64,000 nucleotides of DNA, taken from assembly GCA_936440205.1 (NCBI GenBank), contig OW387138.1, positions 28,911,541-28,975,540 on the forward strand, in the 5' to 3' direction. Shown here in pieces: positions 1 to 11,067 of this stretch (position 1 is the first letter of the stretch; every line of letters starts with the position of its first letter). Under the pieces are notes generated by a model. The model did no database searches. It saw nothing but the letters and a program-made list of their open reading frames with translations, and had not been told where the DNA came from. The translations under genes and the position numbers were made by a program. Origin of the DNA: Lepidonotus clava (taxonomy: Eukaryota; Annelida; Polychaeta; Phyllodocida; Polynoidae).

Positions 1-815
1 ACCGGTTACCATAGCCTCACCCGGCGTTAAGTTACCAGGTCTAACCTTTGCCTTCTGGGTGTTCCCAGACGCCAATGTTACCGCTTGCAACAGCGAAACA
101 TAGACATGAGCAACTTTTATTCTGGGACATGGAGAAGAAATATACATGTATGCGTTTGCAAGTTTACTACAAAGCACATGATACTAGAGAAATCCTATAC
201 TATGGTTGATGAATGAGTAGGGGAGAGTGGGCATCTCATGCAATTCCTTAGGATCATTTTTGCGCTATTCACTGGTGTGTGAACAACACAGTTATGCATA
301 TGTATGTCTATTAAGATACAATGTCCTATGATCAATAAGGTTCTACCCTCTGCCAATATGAGTTTATATAAAGCATATTTCAATATCTCAAGGGGCCTAG
401 TGCATGGGGTACCTGAGTGGAAGCACATGGGACCGTACAGGCATAATACAGACATTCCGGTAAACCAGAAATCCTTAAGTTGTTATGTTATTGATTTATT
501 CAAAACCCTACAATTTGATACATACATTTAACATTGCTAGATTAAATGAAATAACCTGTCAAACTAAAATCCTAGCTTTTGATGGAGAATTTGGTTGTAT
601 TGTATGATAATCATTCCTTAATCAACATGTTTGGGTTTTACAACTTTCATAATAGTATATCATAATTTTAGTATGGCACAGTTCTATCTAAGCAGATATT
701 TTCTGAAGTATAGGAGCCTGCTACTAATTGAAAGAAGACTTGTGATTTATTTTCATAATGTACAAATACCTAGAATTGTGTATTTTATGCATTGTTCAAT
801 AAAAGCTATATCAAT
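1..815. other. Intergenic, nothing recognised
   Basis: AT-rich sequence downstream of gene A. The open frames here are short, lack coding character and overlap one another on both strands. I see no splice-flanked exon, repeat end or RNA gene. Confidence 0.5.
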
Positions 816-821
816 TTTATT
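816..821 (-). terminator. Candidate polyadenylation signal of gene A
   Basis: TTTATT on the plus strand reads AATAAA on the minus strand, about 230 bp past the gene A stop codon. A second copy lies near 745. A homopolymer G run at about 870-879 sits between it and the CDS. This is motif position only, so the true 3' end is unknown. Confidence 0.35.
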
Positions 822-1051
822 TCAAGTATATATTTTTACACTAATATAATTAAGATGAACTGCAACCGGGGGGGGGGGGATCCGTAGTTGGCCATTGGAG
901 CCCAGTGGATGAGGATCTTCATGGCAGATCATAAGAATAAATGTGGTTAAATGAATAGAACTTATAATTAGAAAATGAATATATTTCATTTGTATGCTAG
1001 GTGTCATTAACATGGGGCTTTCTTTGGAAATTAGACGGAATAATTCAATTT

Positions 1052-2221
1052 CTAAGATTTACAATGTTTTGCAATCCAATGCATCTCAAATGGGCCCTTA
1101 ACAAAATGTGTATTCAGCCAAGTTGGTGAAATAACACATTTCACTCTCCCATTTCTTATTTTCTTCTGATAAGCAACATTAATTGCATTACCAGTCAGAA
1201 ATAGGTAGCTGTATTTATTCTTGAGCTGAACATTAGTCAAAGGAACTGCACTCATATTCCCAGATATCTTCCTTAAACCGTAATTAACCACCATACCCCA
1301 GTATGCGTCCTCAAGGTGGAAATAGGGTACGTTTGGAGAATTCTCCAAAATTAAGTTCACTGTATTTGCTGGTGTTAAAACAGAAGTTCCCTGTGGGAAA
1401 GCCCCCAGTGTGGGGTATGGGTTTTCCATGGGGCTCTGGTACCATTTATTGGTCATATCTCTGATAGTCACCACTTGGGTTGGGGGGTATCCTCCTATGA
1501 GCCTTGGAGGCCAGTATGAGCGAGAATGGAGAAGTTTCAACATGCCTGGTATATTATTGAAACAATCAGTTGCAGTCCTCAGGACGAATAGGGTAGGGCA
1601 TTTCTTCTTCCACCAGTGGTAACCACTCAATACCTTCAGGGAAAGGTTGTAGTAGGAGTCTATATAATTCTCTTGTAGGACATCCCCATAGAGTTCACTT
1701 TCATTGAATATCACCTCCTGCTCCTCACTGGAGTAACCCACCCCCATGAGGAATACAGCCCTGGAGTTATTAGTTGTCCTGCCCCATGTCTGCCTAATTG
1801 CTCTCCTCAGGTCCATCTCCTTGGGAACAGTAGTAACCACAATTAAAAGCTGCAGGGTGGATATGTCCTCACAGGGCGTTGGTTCAAGGACATTTCTGTA
1901 TATGTAAGGAAAACAGTGGTCACAGGAGTCCGGTCGGGGTTCAGTCGGGTATGTTCGCTGTCTCAGGAAGGGGTGTCCCCTTGTGGCAATACCCAAGGGG
2001 AAGTCCTTGTACCCCTTGTCTGGTTTCTGGGCGATGAACCCCATACCTGGTACTGGGGGTTCTGGGACTAACAGGGATGGGTCAAATTTCCTGGTGGGTG
2101 GATCTGGCTCCTGCAGTACCAAATTGTTCAAGGTTGTTCCAATGTAGAACAACAAAACAGCTAATATACTTGTCAGGAGGAGAAGCTTGAAGTGCCGGTG
2201 TCTATATAAATCGATGGCCAT
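1052..2221 (-). CDS. Beta-1,3-galactosyltransferase-like protein (GT31), probable pseudoenzyme
   Basis: 389 residues in one coding exon, usual for B3GALT-family genes. I start at the ATG at 2221 because the upstream GTG sits at a splice acceptor (exon begins at 2235). Seen: short basic cytoplasmic tail, one membrane segment (about residues 11-31), Pro-rich stem, then a GT31 domain with the RRAIRQTWG motif (139-147) and a late ED pair (304-305). Family knowledge: GT31 enzymes transfer Gal or GlcNAc in the Golgi lumen and coordinate Mn-UDP-sugar through a DDD motif in an FVLKTDDDVF context. Here that stretch is FVLRTATDCF (212-221), so the first two Asp are replaced. The usual YPPYCSG-type motif is also altered (YPTLGAFPQG). 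The frame is intact and several N-glycosylation sequons remain. Inference: a diverged, possibly catalytically inactive GT31 protein that may bind or chaperone, or else a changed metal use. Family call is secure; activity is not. Confidence 0.9.
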   Translation of the reverse strand: MAIDLYRHRHFKLLLLTSILAVLLFYIGTTLNNLVLQEPDPPTRKFDPSLLVPEPPVPGMGFIAQKPDKGYKDFPLGIATRGHPFLRQRTYPTEPRPDSCDHCFPYIYRNVLEPTPCEDISTLQLLIVVTTVPKEMDLRRAIRQTWGRTTNNSRAVFLMGVGYSSEEQEVIFNESELYGDVLQENYIDSYYNLSLKVLSGYHWWKKKCPTLFVLRTATDCFNNIPGMLKLLHSRSYWPPRLIGGYPPTQVVTIRDMTNKWYQSPMENPYPTLGAFPQGTSVLTPANTVNLILENSPNVPYFHLEDAYWGMVVNYGLRKISGNMSAVPLTNVQLKNKYSYLFLTGNAINVAYQKKIRNGRVKCVISPTWLNTHFVKGPFEMHWIAKHCKS

Positions 2222-2235
2222 CTCGTGATTGGGCA

Positions 2236-4002
2236 CTGTAGAAAGGAAAACAGAATAAATAGAGTGATGAAAAATACAAAGAACCGTTATTAATATCCAT
2301 TAGTCAAGTTACAAGAAAAGTCAATAAGAATGACTCAATTATTAGCATGCCACCTGTATTACTAGCGAATAAACAAACATCTCCTGTACTTGTTATTGAC
2401 GTTCAATATCGATTACTGACACAGATAAATAGAATCGTCTTTGTCTGTCATTGGATTCCCTTTGTCCTTATAATATTATAATCATATTTTGTATCATATC
2501 ATGGTATGATATTCGCTCGGTTTAATCAAAAGCAGTAGAACTCTACCCCCTTTGGTTTTATGGAGCTCTGTCATGTGTGCACAACATAAATACTTTCAGA
2601 AAATTTCATCAGGTGTCTCTAGAATTATGTCACCCATTTCTCCGTTTCCTGCATTCTACCTCTTAGCGGAAAGTAAATTCCCAAACTTTTTAAACTACTT
2701 CTACCATGGTTTGTATAAAGATTTACAAAAATACAAACGAAATATACAAAAGATGCTTCTTGTAATGTTACAATTATAACTTTAATTCTGTTAAAGGACC
2801 TTTGACGGTACTAACCCATTATAGTAAGTACATCTTATACCCTTGCAGTCTCCTTGGTCACATATGGATAAGCAGTTAGTTCATGCCTCAGTGCCGAACT
2901 CTAAACAGTAAAAGTACATTCACCTCATTGGGGAATTTGTCACAAATGGAGACTGCATACGATGTAACAAGTGCATCAAACTATCAAACTATTGTGGAGG
3001 CGTGCAGTACAGTTATGTTAAATGAGAGTAATGATCCGTCTGAAAATGATTCCTTGTCACTCGAATTATTGAGCGGTTTATCACACAGAAAGCAAGAGTC
3101 GATATAAATTTATTGGAATAACAGACAAATGGTAGGTTTGCTGTGTGTCTGAATAAAAGCAAAACAATGTAAAGATATATAGAAAGGTTCCTGATGCAAA
3201 CACCATACTCAACGAATTTCATTAGAAAATACTTATCCTGTGACTGTGTGCAAAATTCCCTTTAATGTTGGACAAACATTACCATTTTGTAAAACTTACA
3301 CACTTCTATATATGCATTCATTTTTATGTAAAAAGTTCTAAATGCCTTTTGGACAAAGTTATACGGCCATGCAATTGTATAACCTTTATTCCTAAAAGTC
3401 CACATTTAAGGAACATAATTATTCCTAAAGGTCCTATTACACTACAAAACTTTAAGCTACAAAGAATTCTGACTCTAAAATGTGGGATTTCTCTGCAATT
3501 GTAGTGAAGTGTAATAGGGTTTTAACAGAAATTCCATCGGGCATTCAGATAATACACAGAACCAGAAAGTCTGTCAAATTTTGCTAAAGTTTTAAATAGG
3601 CTAATTTGAAAGTAATTTGGTACACAAAGAAGGAAAAAAAAGCACATCACATGGACAGTTGGTTTAGTTGTATCATCCCAGACTGAATCAATAGTTAAGT
3701 ATACTCAGACGTCCACCTGCATCTGTCAATGGACCGTGTGCAGACATAGGCACATGGTATGTTTTTGGTGATCATCATATTATGGTTACCATAACCATGT
3801 GCCTCTCCAATAAATGTTTTATGCCTAATTTCTATATTTCTATATAATATGGATACTATGAGTTATTATTACAGTTTCACATGAAATTGACAAAAATAAT
3901 ATGTGTGTCCTTAATGTATATCTTGTGCTAGAAATCATGATTGAAAATTGATCATCAATAACTTGGCGTTGATGTTATCTGCACAATGTCCATAACACTT
4001 AC
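2236..4002 (-). other. Probable intron of gene A
   Basis: On the minus strand the donor is CTG/gtaagt just after 4003, and the acceptor is a pyrimidine tract ending in tttctacag just before 2235. Both sites are strong. Nothing coding is supported inside; open frames at 2552-3504 are short and AT-rich. Confidence 0.6.
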
Positions 4003-4200
4003 CAGTTTTACCACTAGTGGTCAAACGCACCTTCCAATCGATGCTCCATATAATCACTGATCCATAATTATGATGGTTAATTACATACAAACCTCCACTT
4101 AAAACATCTGTCAAATGCCCCATCGATGTGTGTGTGCTTGAGTCTGAGAGCTGGATACAGGGAACAGATGTGTCAATGGAGGAACGGCTGAGAGACAATG
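4003..4200 (-). other. Probable 5' exon of gene A (UTR or N-terminal extension)
   Basis: A strong minus-strand donor (ACTG/gtaagt) ends this segment at 4003, and the gene A coding exon begins at 2235 behind a good acceptor. Joined, the open frame of this segment runs in phase into the coding exon through a Val codon. The first ATG in that frame, at 4123, would add about 45 residues before the usual start. Family knowledge: GT31 proteins begin with a short tail before the membrane anchor, so I favour 5' UTR. The 5' boundary is only a guess. Confidence 0.55.
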
Positions 4201-4383
4201 AAGAGCAATGACACAGGATATATCAAGATTTGGAAAAAGCAATTTAGAAGAGTGCAAAAGGACTTTTATATCCAACTCAAGTTTTTAACAAGCTAAGTTT
4301 TGAATTTTCAAGCAGCTTGCTCCAAATATTTTCCTGCTGATACCTTCTGTAAGATCTCTCACTAGAGACTGTAGTCTTACAAG
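4200..4383. promoter_or_regulatory. Possible bidirectional promoter between genes A and B
   Basis: The probable first exon of gene A (minus) and the start codon of gene B (plus) are less than 200 bp apart and diverge. An AT-rich TATA-like stretch (ttttatat) lies near 4264 for the plus direction, and gatatatcc near 4217-4225 can be read as TATA-like for the minus direction. The arrangement suggests co-regulation; no initiator was identified. Confidence 0.4.
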
Positions 4384-5406
4384 ATGCTGCAGTCTAGCAA
4401 GCTCATCATTTCATGTTTCATGCTTGGAAACATTCTTCTCTTATTCATCCTGAATCACAATGGACTAATTCTGCGTACAAAAAGTATAAGTGCGGACCAA
4501 TGCCAATCAGCGGTGCCAAAAAATGAGACAAGATTGGAGCAGGTCAAGAAAGGATACATTGTTGTTGACCTGCTCGGCGGTATTGGAAACAAGATGTTCA
4601 TCTATTCGACTCTGTACGCGCTTGCCAAAAGAAGCAATAGAGTGGCGATAGCCTGTGTGAACTCCAACATGGGTCAACTCTTTCCCAACCTGTCTATACG
4701 TCTCCGCACCAAGGAAGAATGTAAGTTAGTGCATTCTGAAAGTAGTTTGATGCTGTACCAAGAAAACAATGCCTTGTATTACGACACAGGAATGGTGCAG
4801 AGGGTTATGAACGCCCACCAATCCCACATCTACATTTGTTGTTATTTTCAAAATATTGGATTCTTCGCAGATTATATGAGTGAACTGAGAGAGGATTTTG
4901 CAATAGCTCCATTATGGAGGAGCAGAGCTGAAACGTACCTTGAAGAACAGTTGTCAGTCTACAGGAGAAATAACAGTGGAATAGGTGTGAACGATACCAT
5001 TCAGTTTGTTGGTATACATGTGCGTAGAGGGGAAATGAGTAGGTTCAAAGGAATCGTTACTCCACCTCTCTCCTATTACAACAAGGCAATGACATATTTC
5101 AGGCAAAAATTCAGAGGTAAAGTCATATTTATTGTGTCATCCATGGCCCATGAGTGGAGTGAAAACAATTTGATTGGAAAAGATGTGATATTTACGTGGA
5201 ACAATGGTTCTAAATCATACGAGGAGGACTTTAGTATATTAGCGTCCTGTAACCACACCATCATGTCCTTTGGGACCTTTGGCTGGTGGGCAGGGTTCTT
5301 GTTGAAGGGGGAGGTTGTTGCTTTTAAGGACTGGGTTGGGACTTCCAAGTTTGCTGCCTGGTATTTGCCAGGTCAGAGGTTTCCTATAGGCTGGAAACTC
5401 ATGTGA
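4384..5406 (+). CDS. Galactoside alpha-1,2-fucosyltransferase-like (GT11)
   Basis: 340 residues, single exon, ATG at 4384 directly followed by a type II membrane anchor (about residues 7-30), then a lumenal GT11 domain. Seen: the N-terminal family motif GGIGNKMF (65-72, versus the common GxxGNQM pattern), the GDP-fucose motif HVRRGE (212-217, versus HxRRGD), and the C-terminal block CNHTIMSFGTFGWWAG (289-304), close to the vertebrate FUT1/FUT2 form. Several sequons are present (for example NET at 47, NHT at 290). Family knowledge: GT11 enzymes are metal-independent, inverting Golgi enzymes that add alpha-1,2-fucose to terminal galactose. Length matches the family. The D-to-E change in HVRRGD is conservative, and I expect activity. 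Acceptor specificity cannot be read from sequence. Gene A lies head to head upstream and could act on the preceding galactose step. Confidence 0.93.
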   Translation: MLQSSKLIISCFMLGNILLLFILNHNGLILRTKSISADQCQSAVPKNETRLEQVKKGYIVVDLLGGIGNKMFIYSTLYALAKRSNRVAIACVNSNMGQLFPNLSIRLRTKEECKLVHSESSLMLYQENNALYYDTGMVQRVMNAHQSHIYICCYFQNIGFFADYMSELREDFAIAPLWRSRAETYLEEQLSVYRRNNSGIGVNDTIQFVGIHVRRGEMSRFKGIVTPPLSYYNKAMTYFRQKFRGKVIFIVSSMAHEWSENNLIGKDVIFTWNNGSKSYEEDFSILASCNHTIMSFGTFGWWAGFLLKGEVVAFKDWVGTSKFAAWYLPGQRFPIGWKLM

Positions 5407-5653
5407 TAAATTTGGGTTACTCAGAAAAAGATGGTTTTAAGTTAGATAATAGTGAGACTAACTTTAATTTGAGGATATAGACGTTATTCTGGCATTGCGT
5501 GATAGACGTCCCGCTAAACATGATCAGCTAAGCAACGAGGATTAGGCCTACTAAAGATAATTCTTGTATTCTACTTTCTGTGGTGAAAGATAAACACACT
5601 TGTTATTGTTTCTAGGTGCATGTATATTTTAGCATCTTTGCTGGTTGTAATTG

Positions 5654-5659
5654 AATAAA
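5654..5659 (+). terminator. Polyadenylation signal of gene B
   Basis: AATAAA about 250 bp after the fucosyltransferase stop, in an AT-rich 3' UTR-like stretch. First canonical signal downstream on this strand. Confidence 0.6.
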
Positions 5660-6342
5660 AGTTGATAGGCCTACCCATATTAGAGGTGCGGTTGTTTGCC
5701 TCTGTAATGAACAAGGGGCTATTCATCAACTGACAATTGCCTACAACCTCATTGCAGCTAGAGGTTCAGCGCTATTGTACCCTGGAATGACAACCAGAAA
5801 ACTCACGGTAAACATTTTGAAAGTAATTGACGACGCACTTTGAGCATAGGCATAGTCACTGTTTTTCATATACATGTATTTCTTCTTAAGAAATGTTTTT
5901 TGAGGTCGCAATCTATCGTGAGATTATCCCGATGTTGTTTCATAGCCTTTGTGATATTTTTTTGACTTTTGTGAATATTGTATAGAAGGCGTTTGAATCA
6001 TTATTGGGGGGGGGGGGGTGCCTTGTATCGTGCATGTGTACTGTATCGCGCACCTGTAGCTAATTGCTTATATATTCAAATCGGCATAATCAACAAGACA
6101 AAAATATAGGTGGTCGGGGACCACCGTCTGTAGTATCTTTTTATGATGTTACTTTAGATTTATGATGAACTTATGAGAATGGTAAAAGCCTTATTATTAT
6201 GTTTTATCACTGAACTGGAACCTGGGCTAATTATCATGAAATCTTGATCGGTGTAACTCACGAAGCTAAATAGTTAAAGTAACAACAGGACATCAAAGCA
6301 GGTATGTATAGGGTAAAGAATCGGAACAAAAAATGGACTGAT

Positions 6343-6369
6343 TGTTATGATCATAATATGATCATAACA
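6343..6369. repeat. Perfect inverted repeat (hairpin)
   Basis: TGTTATGATCAT on the left is mirrored exactly by ATGATCATAACA on the right with a 3-nt centre. A 12 bp stem with an almost closed loop, no other element attached. Confidence 0.7.
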
Positions 6370-7207
6370 GGAATAAACATTCCCGTCTTTCGACATTCTT
6401 TTGAATCTTGCACCTGTAATCCAATTGTTTAATAAGAAAGGACTTTCGTATGAATTTGATGTTTTTCATTACAAGAAAATTTGTAATTAATCCTCAGTGT
6501 TTCCTCTCGTTTTCACATAAATACAAATGGTAATAGTAGGAAGTTATTTGCATTAAGGTACACAGAGGACGCCAATACAACTATAAAAAGGAATTAAAGA
6601 ACCATGAACACTGACAAAGGAAATCCCTATGGACCGGTCAGTTGTGACTAATGTTCGACAAACTACAGGGCCACGCGCGTTATTCTACCACGACCTCAAC
6701 ACCTGTAACATTTTCTTGTATAATAGGCCTATTGCAGGGGGGGGGATGTACATGTGTCCTGTTTTATGGATAAAGGCGTGAATCTACGTGTCCGTGAACG
6801 TGAATGCATATGTGAAAAAATACTCTGTCTTTTTTTTTCATTGCATCAAACTATTCACAATACAATTTGTGCGTTTCAAATAGCTGTTAGGGTGATGACA
6901 ATGATTTAATGGTGATGAAATATATTATACAAAGGCCTTCATTTGATGGAAAGATGTGATTTATAGCCAATTTACATAATAGTGTGATACGGAATAAATG
7001 AAGATAAAAATGGTGCCGTATGGAAATTAAACATGAAACGTTAATCAATAAATACGTGTTTAAAATTGAATTTCACTTCAATCGCACGTGTTCTATAATT
7101 ATATGTGTACAGCGGGTGCATTTGGTGGTCAGGGATATTGATTAATTACACCATAGACATAGGGTTTTTATGGATTTCTATGGTTACACTCGGGAAGTCT
7201 CGTTTTC

Positions 7208-7240
7208 ATGGACGGATCCAGAGATTTCAAAAAGGGGGAC
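7208..7240. repeat. Transposon terminus-like fragment (GGATCCAG...AAAAAGGGGG)
   Basis: The sequence ggacggatccagagatttc followed by AAAAAGGGGG resembles a terminal motif I associate with dispersed invertebrate elements, and it recurs in altered form at about 57945-57980 in this window. No partner end was found nearby, so this is a fragment. Confidence 0.4.
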
Positions 7241-8074
7241 GCCCCTATGTAAAATCCGAGGCGCCCCAACCATGTTCTAAATTGTACATTAAAATCCGTC
7301 CCAGGCTTTTGATACATTAAGAGGTTTCCTCTATCTTTGACAGTGCCAGAGCGGACAAAAACAGATTTTTGAAAAATTTCCGTAAAAACATTTTTTTCCC
7401 AAAAAACCTCTCACTCTGATGGTCGATCGGATTCTGTTATTTGACAGGTCCAATATAAACCGCATCGTACTAAACCGTAAAATCGCTAATTCATGACACA
7501 ATAATTTTGTTAAGCTGATGATCCACAACATAAATATCAATCGTAGAGTAACAAGTAAAGTATTACATGAATGTGCATTTAATTTCTGAAATTTTAATGA
7601 TGTTTGCAATGTAATCGACCCTAAAAGAATTAGAAAACATTTGAAGACATAGACTTGATGAAATCGCTCCAGAAACTGGTCCATCTCAAGAATTGGCCCC
7701 CAAAAAAATAACAGGATTAATAATTTCGTCGATATTTTGTCGGTCCATAATCGGTTTGGGAATATAGACGGTTGGTCCTAAAATCGGTCCTGAAATTGGT
7801 TTATAAAAAGTCGTATGATATCATCCATGAGCCGATTTTAACAAGAATTGCAAAATAGACCAACAGTGTGCCGATTTTCATCATCGGTCCACTGTCGGTC
7901 CATTGTCGGCATACGTATTTTATCGTCTCGCGGATCATCGGCTTTAGGTAAGGAAATACATTATTAAGAACATTTTGATATGGATTTATATAAAATTGAG
8001 AGACGCCTATTAAATCAAAACTGTCATTCAAACTGTGAAAAAAATGTTAGTTATTACAAATAAACATCAACTCT

Positions 8075-8500
8075 CGTGGGGTGGCCTTATTGGGTTAGAA
8101 TGCCAGGCGGGTGCTGTCGCGGTGAGTTCTGCGCCAAACTCCACCAAACTGCCAAAACCTAGTGCCGGCGGTGGCCGCTCGGGGCAGCACTGGGGCAGGT
8201 AGGCCCTGGAGGTACACCTGTCCGGGGGGTTGACATGTCAGTCGCCACAGGGCTTACCTGAGGGCTACGTACCTGGCACTCACTCAGGTAACACCCTACC
8301 TTGTGGGGTGGGGGACGTTCTGAAAACTTCCCATATTGTACGATTGGATGATTACAAATCTGAGGATATCTGAGGATGGCGGGTAAAACCTCCACCATGA
8401 CCATGCAAATGGACGGGGCCTTCAAGGAGCCAACCAAGGTATGGAATCATATACTATTATCAAAATTACCTGACACACTGTAATAAAATCTATCTAATCT
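8075..8500. repeat. GC-rich repeat-like island
   Basis: This stretch is far richer in GC than its flanks. It has no sustained plausible coding frame and ends in a short-motif tail (aatctatctaatctatc) of the kind seen at 3' ends of SINEs or LINEs. A donor-like gtgagt lies near 8120, so an unrecognised exon cannot be excluded. I see no tRNA-like A/B boxes. Confidence 0.35.
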
Positions 8501-8858
8501 ATCAAATGACGTATGTGTCTCTGCTTCTGCCTGTACCTTTGCATTTTCTTTTTAACGCAAATTTAGCCCAAATTTGATATAATATTTGAAATAAATAAAA
8601 TGGGTAAAACGTATTGAAACGGGAATTTTCTATTATAAAAAATACACGGTGTATGCTCCAATATCAATTCTGAAACCTAGCAGAGGTATCTTAATAGATT
8701 CATAGAATTCTATACTAAGTTAAATGAACATATACGAAAGAAGACCCAAATAACTTCACTGTTTTGGGACATCCAGCATACCTATGTATAGTTATTTGCA
8801 TCAAACACTTATAACGGTATGTCTATAGAGACTTCAAAGTCTTCCTGACTTTGTTGGA

Positions 8859-8895
8859 GAGGTATGTTTGGACTGATTGACAAAACATACCTCTG
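8859..8895. repeat. Small hairpin
   Basis: AGAGGTATGTTTGG pairs with CAAAACATACCTCT across a short loop. About 14 bp stem with one mismatch or wobble. Confidence 0.55.
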
Positions 8896-10412
8896 TCGTC
8901 AGGCCGAATGTTCACCGATTAAAAACACCCTTCATTAAATCAGGGTATCATTACGTAGGACGGATATCAAAGTCCACTATACGTATACATGTATAATTAT
9001 TTTTGGATAGGTTTTTGATACGTTAGATTTCGTTTTAGGAAGTGCATCAATAATAATGGTATGAAGTTAATTCATTGGTAAACCTACAATGGTGGATTTA
9101 TTACAAATAAAAAATTATCAATAAGACGAGACTATATAGGAACGTTTACAATCCAGTGATATGGTCACCGTTAAAAATAACAAGAAATTTATTACCAACA
9201 AACAATCAAGGGTTCTATTTTAGTTGGAATCATGTTTCACATATCTATGATAAGATGTATACATTTATCTGCAATGCTTTTGATATAATTCAGAGTAGTT
9301 TCCCTAGCATATAGCATAGTTATTAGCTACTACATTAGTTGTAGTTCGATCTATCAGGAGTTATTCTTGCACTTTGTTATAATTCAGTTGAGAAATGATA
9401 TAACGGAAAACCTCAATGTAGCAACGAAAACGGAATATGTTATAGAAATGCGAAAAAAACCAATTTAAACCCCCATATCAGTCTCATCCGATCGCGAGTA
9501 CTAGCTAGGTATATGCCCACGGTATGACTAGTATCAAACCATTGTCATGTTATGTGTCTATGGGAGATCAGCCCGTCCTATATCAGCTCTACATGTTATC
9601 AGGTAGTGTCACATGCTAACCTGACATGACATTCCATGGTTACCAACCACAATGTTACTTAGACGTGTTCACATCTAGCTCTGTTAGACATTTATTTATT
9701 TATTAAAGGTTTCATTGGTAAGAATCTTCAAGGTTTCCCTTGGTTTTCAGAGTTATTACAGTAACAGTAGATATATACATACAATCAATAAAATGTTATG
9801 AAAATCAAGCATTGGATGGAAGACATATACACATTAGAACATCAGCAAAATAATGGAGACTGCGTAAAAATAGTCTATTTGACAATTAACGGACATTTTG
9901 AGAATATGGTCAATTTACATTTTGCAGCAAGTCAAGGTATTTCGAATACAAATGTTTTACTTTACGGTTAAAAAAGTATGCTGTTTCACAGTTCTGAATG
10001 TCCCTTATATGGTAACTTTTTCGGGTGTACTGACATCTATAGTTGTTCAACAGTGTATTTTGTAATCAAACGTTAAATCAAGCTGTATCTAAGTATAATA
10101 AACATCTATAGATAGTCAACGATGTCATATCAATTTAACGGAATTATGCAAAAAACATATCCTGCGAATTATCTTACAATTATCATGGGCTACCAAAAGG
10201 TGCCACTAACCTTTTCAAATTTTATGAATATACTATATAGCGAAAATAACGTAGAGTCACCCACTCCGGGACAGTTCAGGTTACTATGTGAAAAAGGTTG
10301 TGTGGTTAATGAAATACTTGAACTACTAATTGCAATGAGGGTCATGATTCTACCATTCTACCATCATTCTTACTTTAATTAGATACCAACAATTTCATTT
10401 CTCTGGAATGTT

Positions 10413-11067
10413 TGCACTTAACTTAGTGCTATGAAGAAAGTTGCATCTAACTCAGTGCTCTCATGGTCGTGAAGATCGGAAATAATTGAAATATGCCATA
10501 AAGCATAGTGAACATATTTTCCCGTGGTGAACTTAACAGATGCGATGTTGGCACCTGTATTGACAAATATGCTGACTCAGAGTACTTGCCTAGGAACCCA
10601 GTAAATAGGACCCATCTTGTTACTACCAGTCAAGGTACTGTTGCATGTAGGCATGTATACTGACGGTCAGATTACTTGCCCTTCATGTCACAATACAAGA
10701 TCCAAACCAAGAATGGGTCACAGTACAATCCCAATTTCAAAGTACTAGCCTGGCACATGTACCATGACAGTCACGGCACTGTGATATTCAACTTGATACT
10801 CTAATTGGGTCAGCATACTGTCTCCATAGTAATATGCCAACACTGAACTCTGTATAAATATTACCAAATATTGGTTACTTAGCACCATATATACTGCAGA
10901 GGTTGCTCTGTAAACACTAATTGCCCAGTTGTCATAATGTTATGATAATAATATATTAATTTTATCACATTTGAATGCCGGAAGATATTGCTACAAACTA
11001 GAATTATTTTCTTAATTCTGCCCTGCAACTTCGTGATTAGTTGATTATGCACTTAACTTAGTGCTAT
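10413..11067. repeat. Pair of exact 20 bp direct repeats 635 bp apart
   Basis: TGCACTTAACTTAGTGCTAT occurs at 10413-10432 and again, identically, at 11048-11067. Each copy is itself nearly palindromic (GCACTTA...TTAGTGC). The spacer has no coding content. A target duplication, a pair of regulatory palindromes, or ends of a small element are all possible. Confidence 0.55.

Larger units (their letters stand above)
5660..8074. other. Intergenic, short hairpins and repeat fragment only
   Basis: No exon or gene is supported. Contents are a G run near 6005-6018, a hairpin at 6343-6369, and a repeat-terminus-like sequence at 7208-7240. Other open frames are short and AT-rich. Confidence 0.5.

Noticed and set aside
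2234-2236. GTG as start codon of the GT31-like protein
   Set aside because: Not a normal eukaryotic start, and it coincides with the splice acceptor. The ATG at 2221 precedes the membrane anchor directly.
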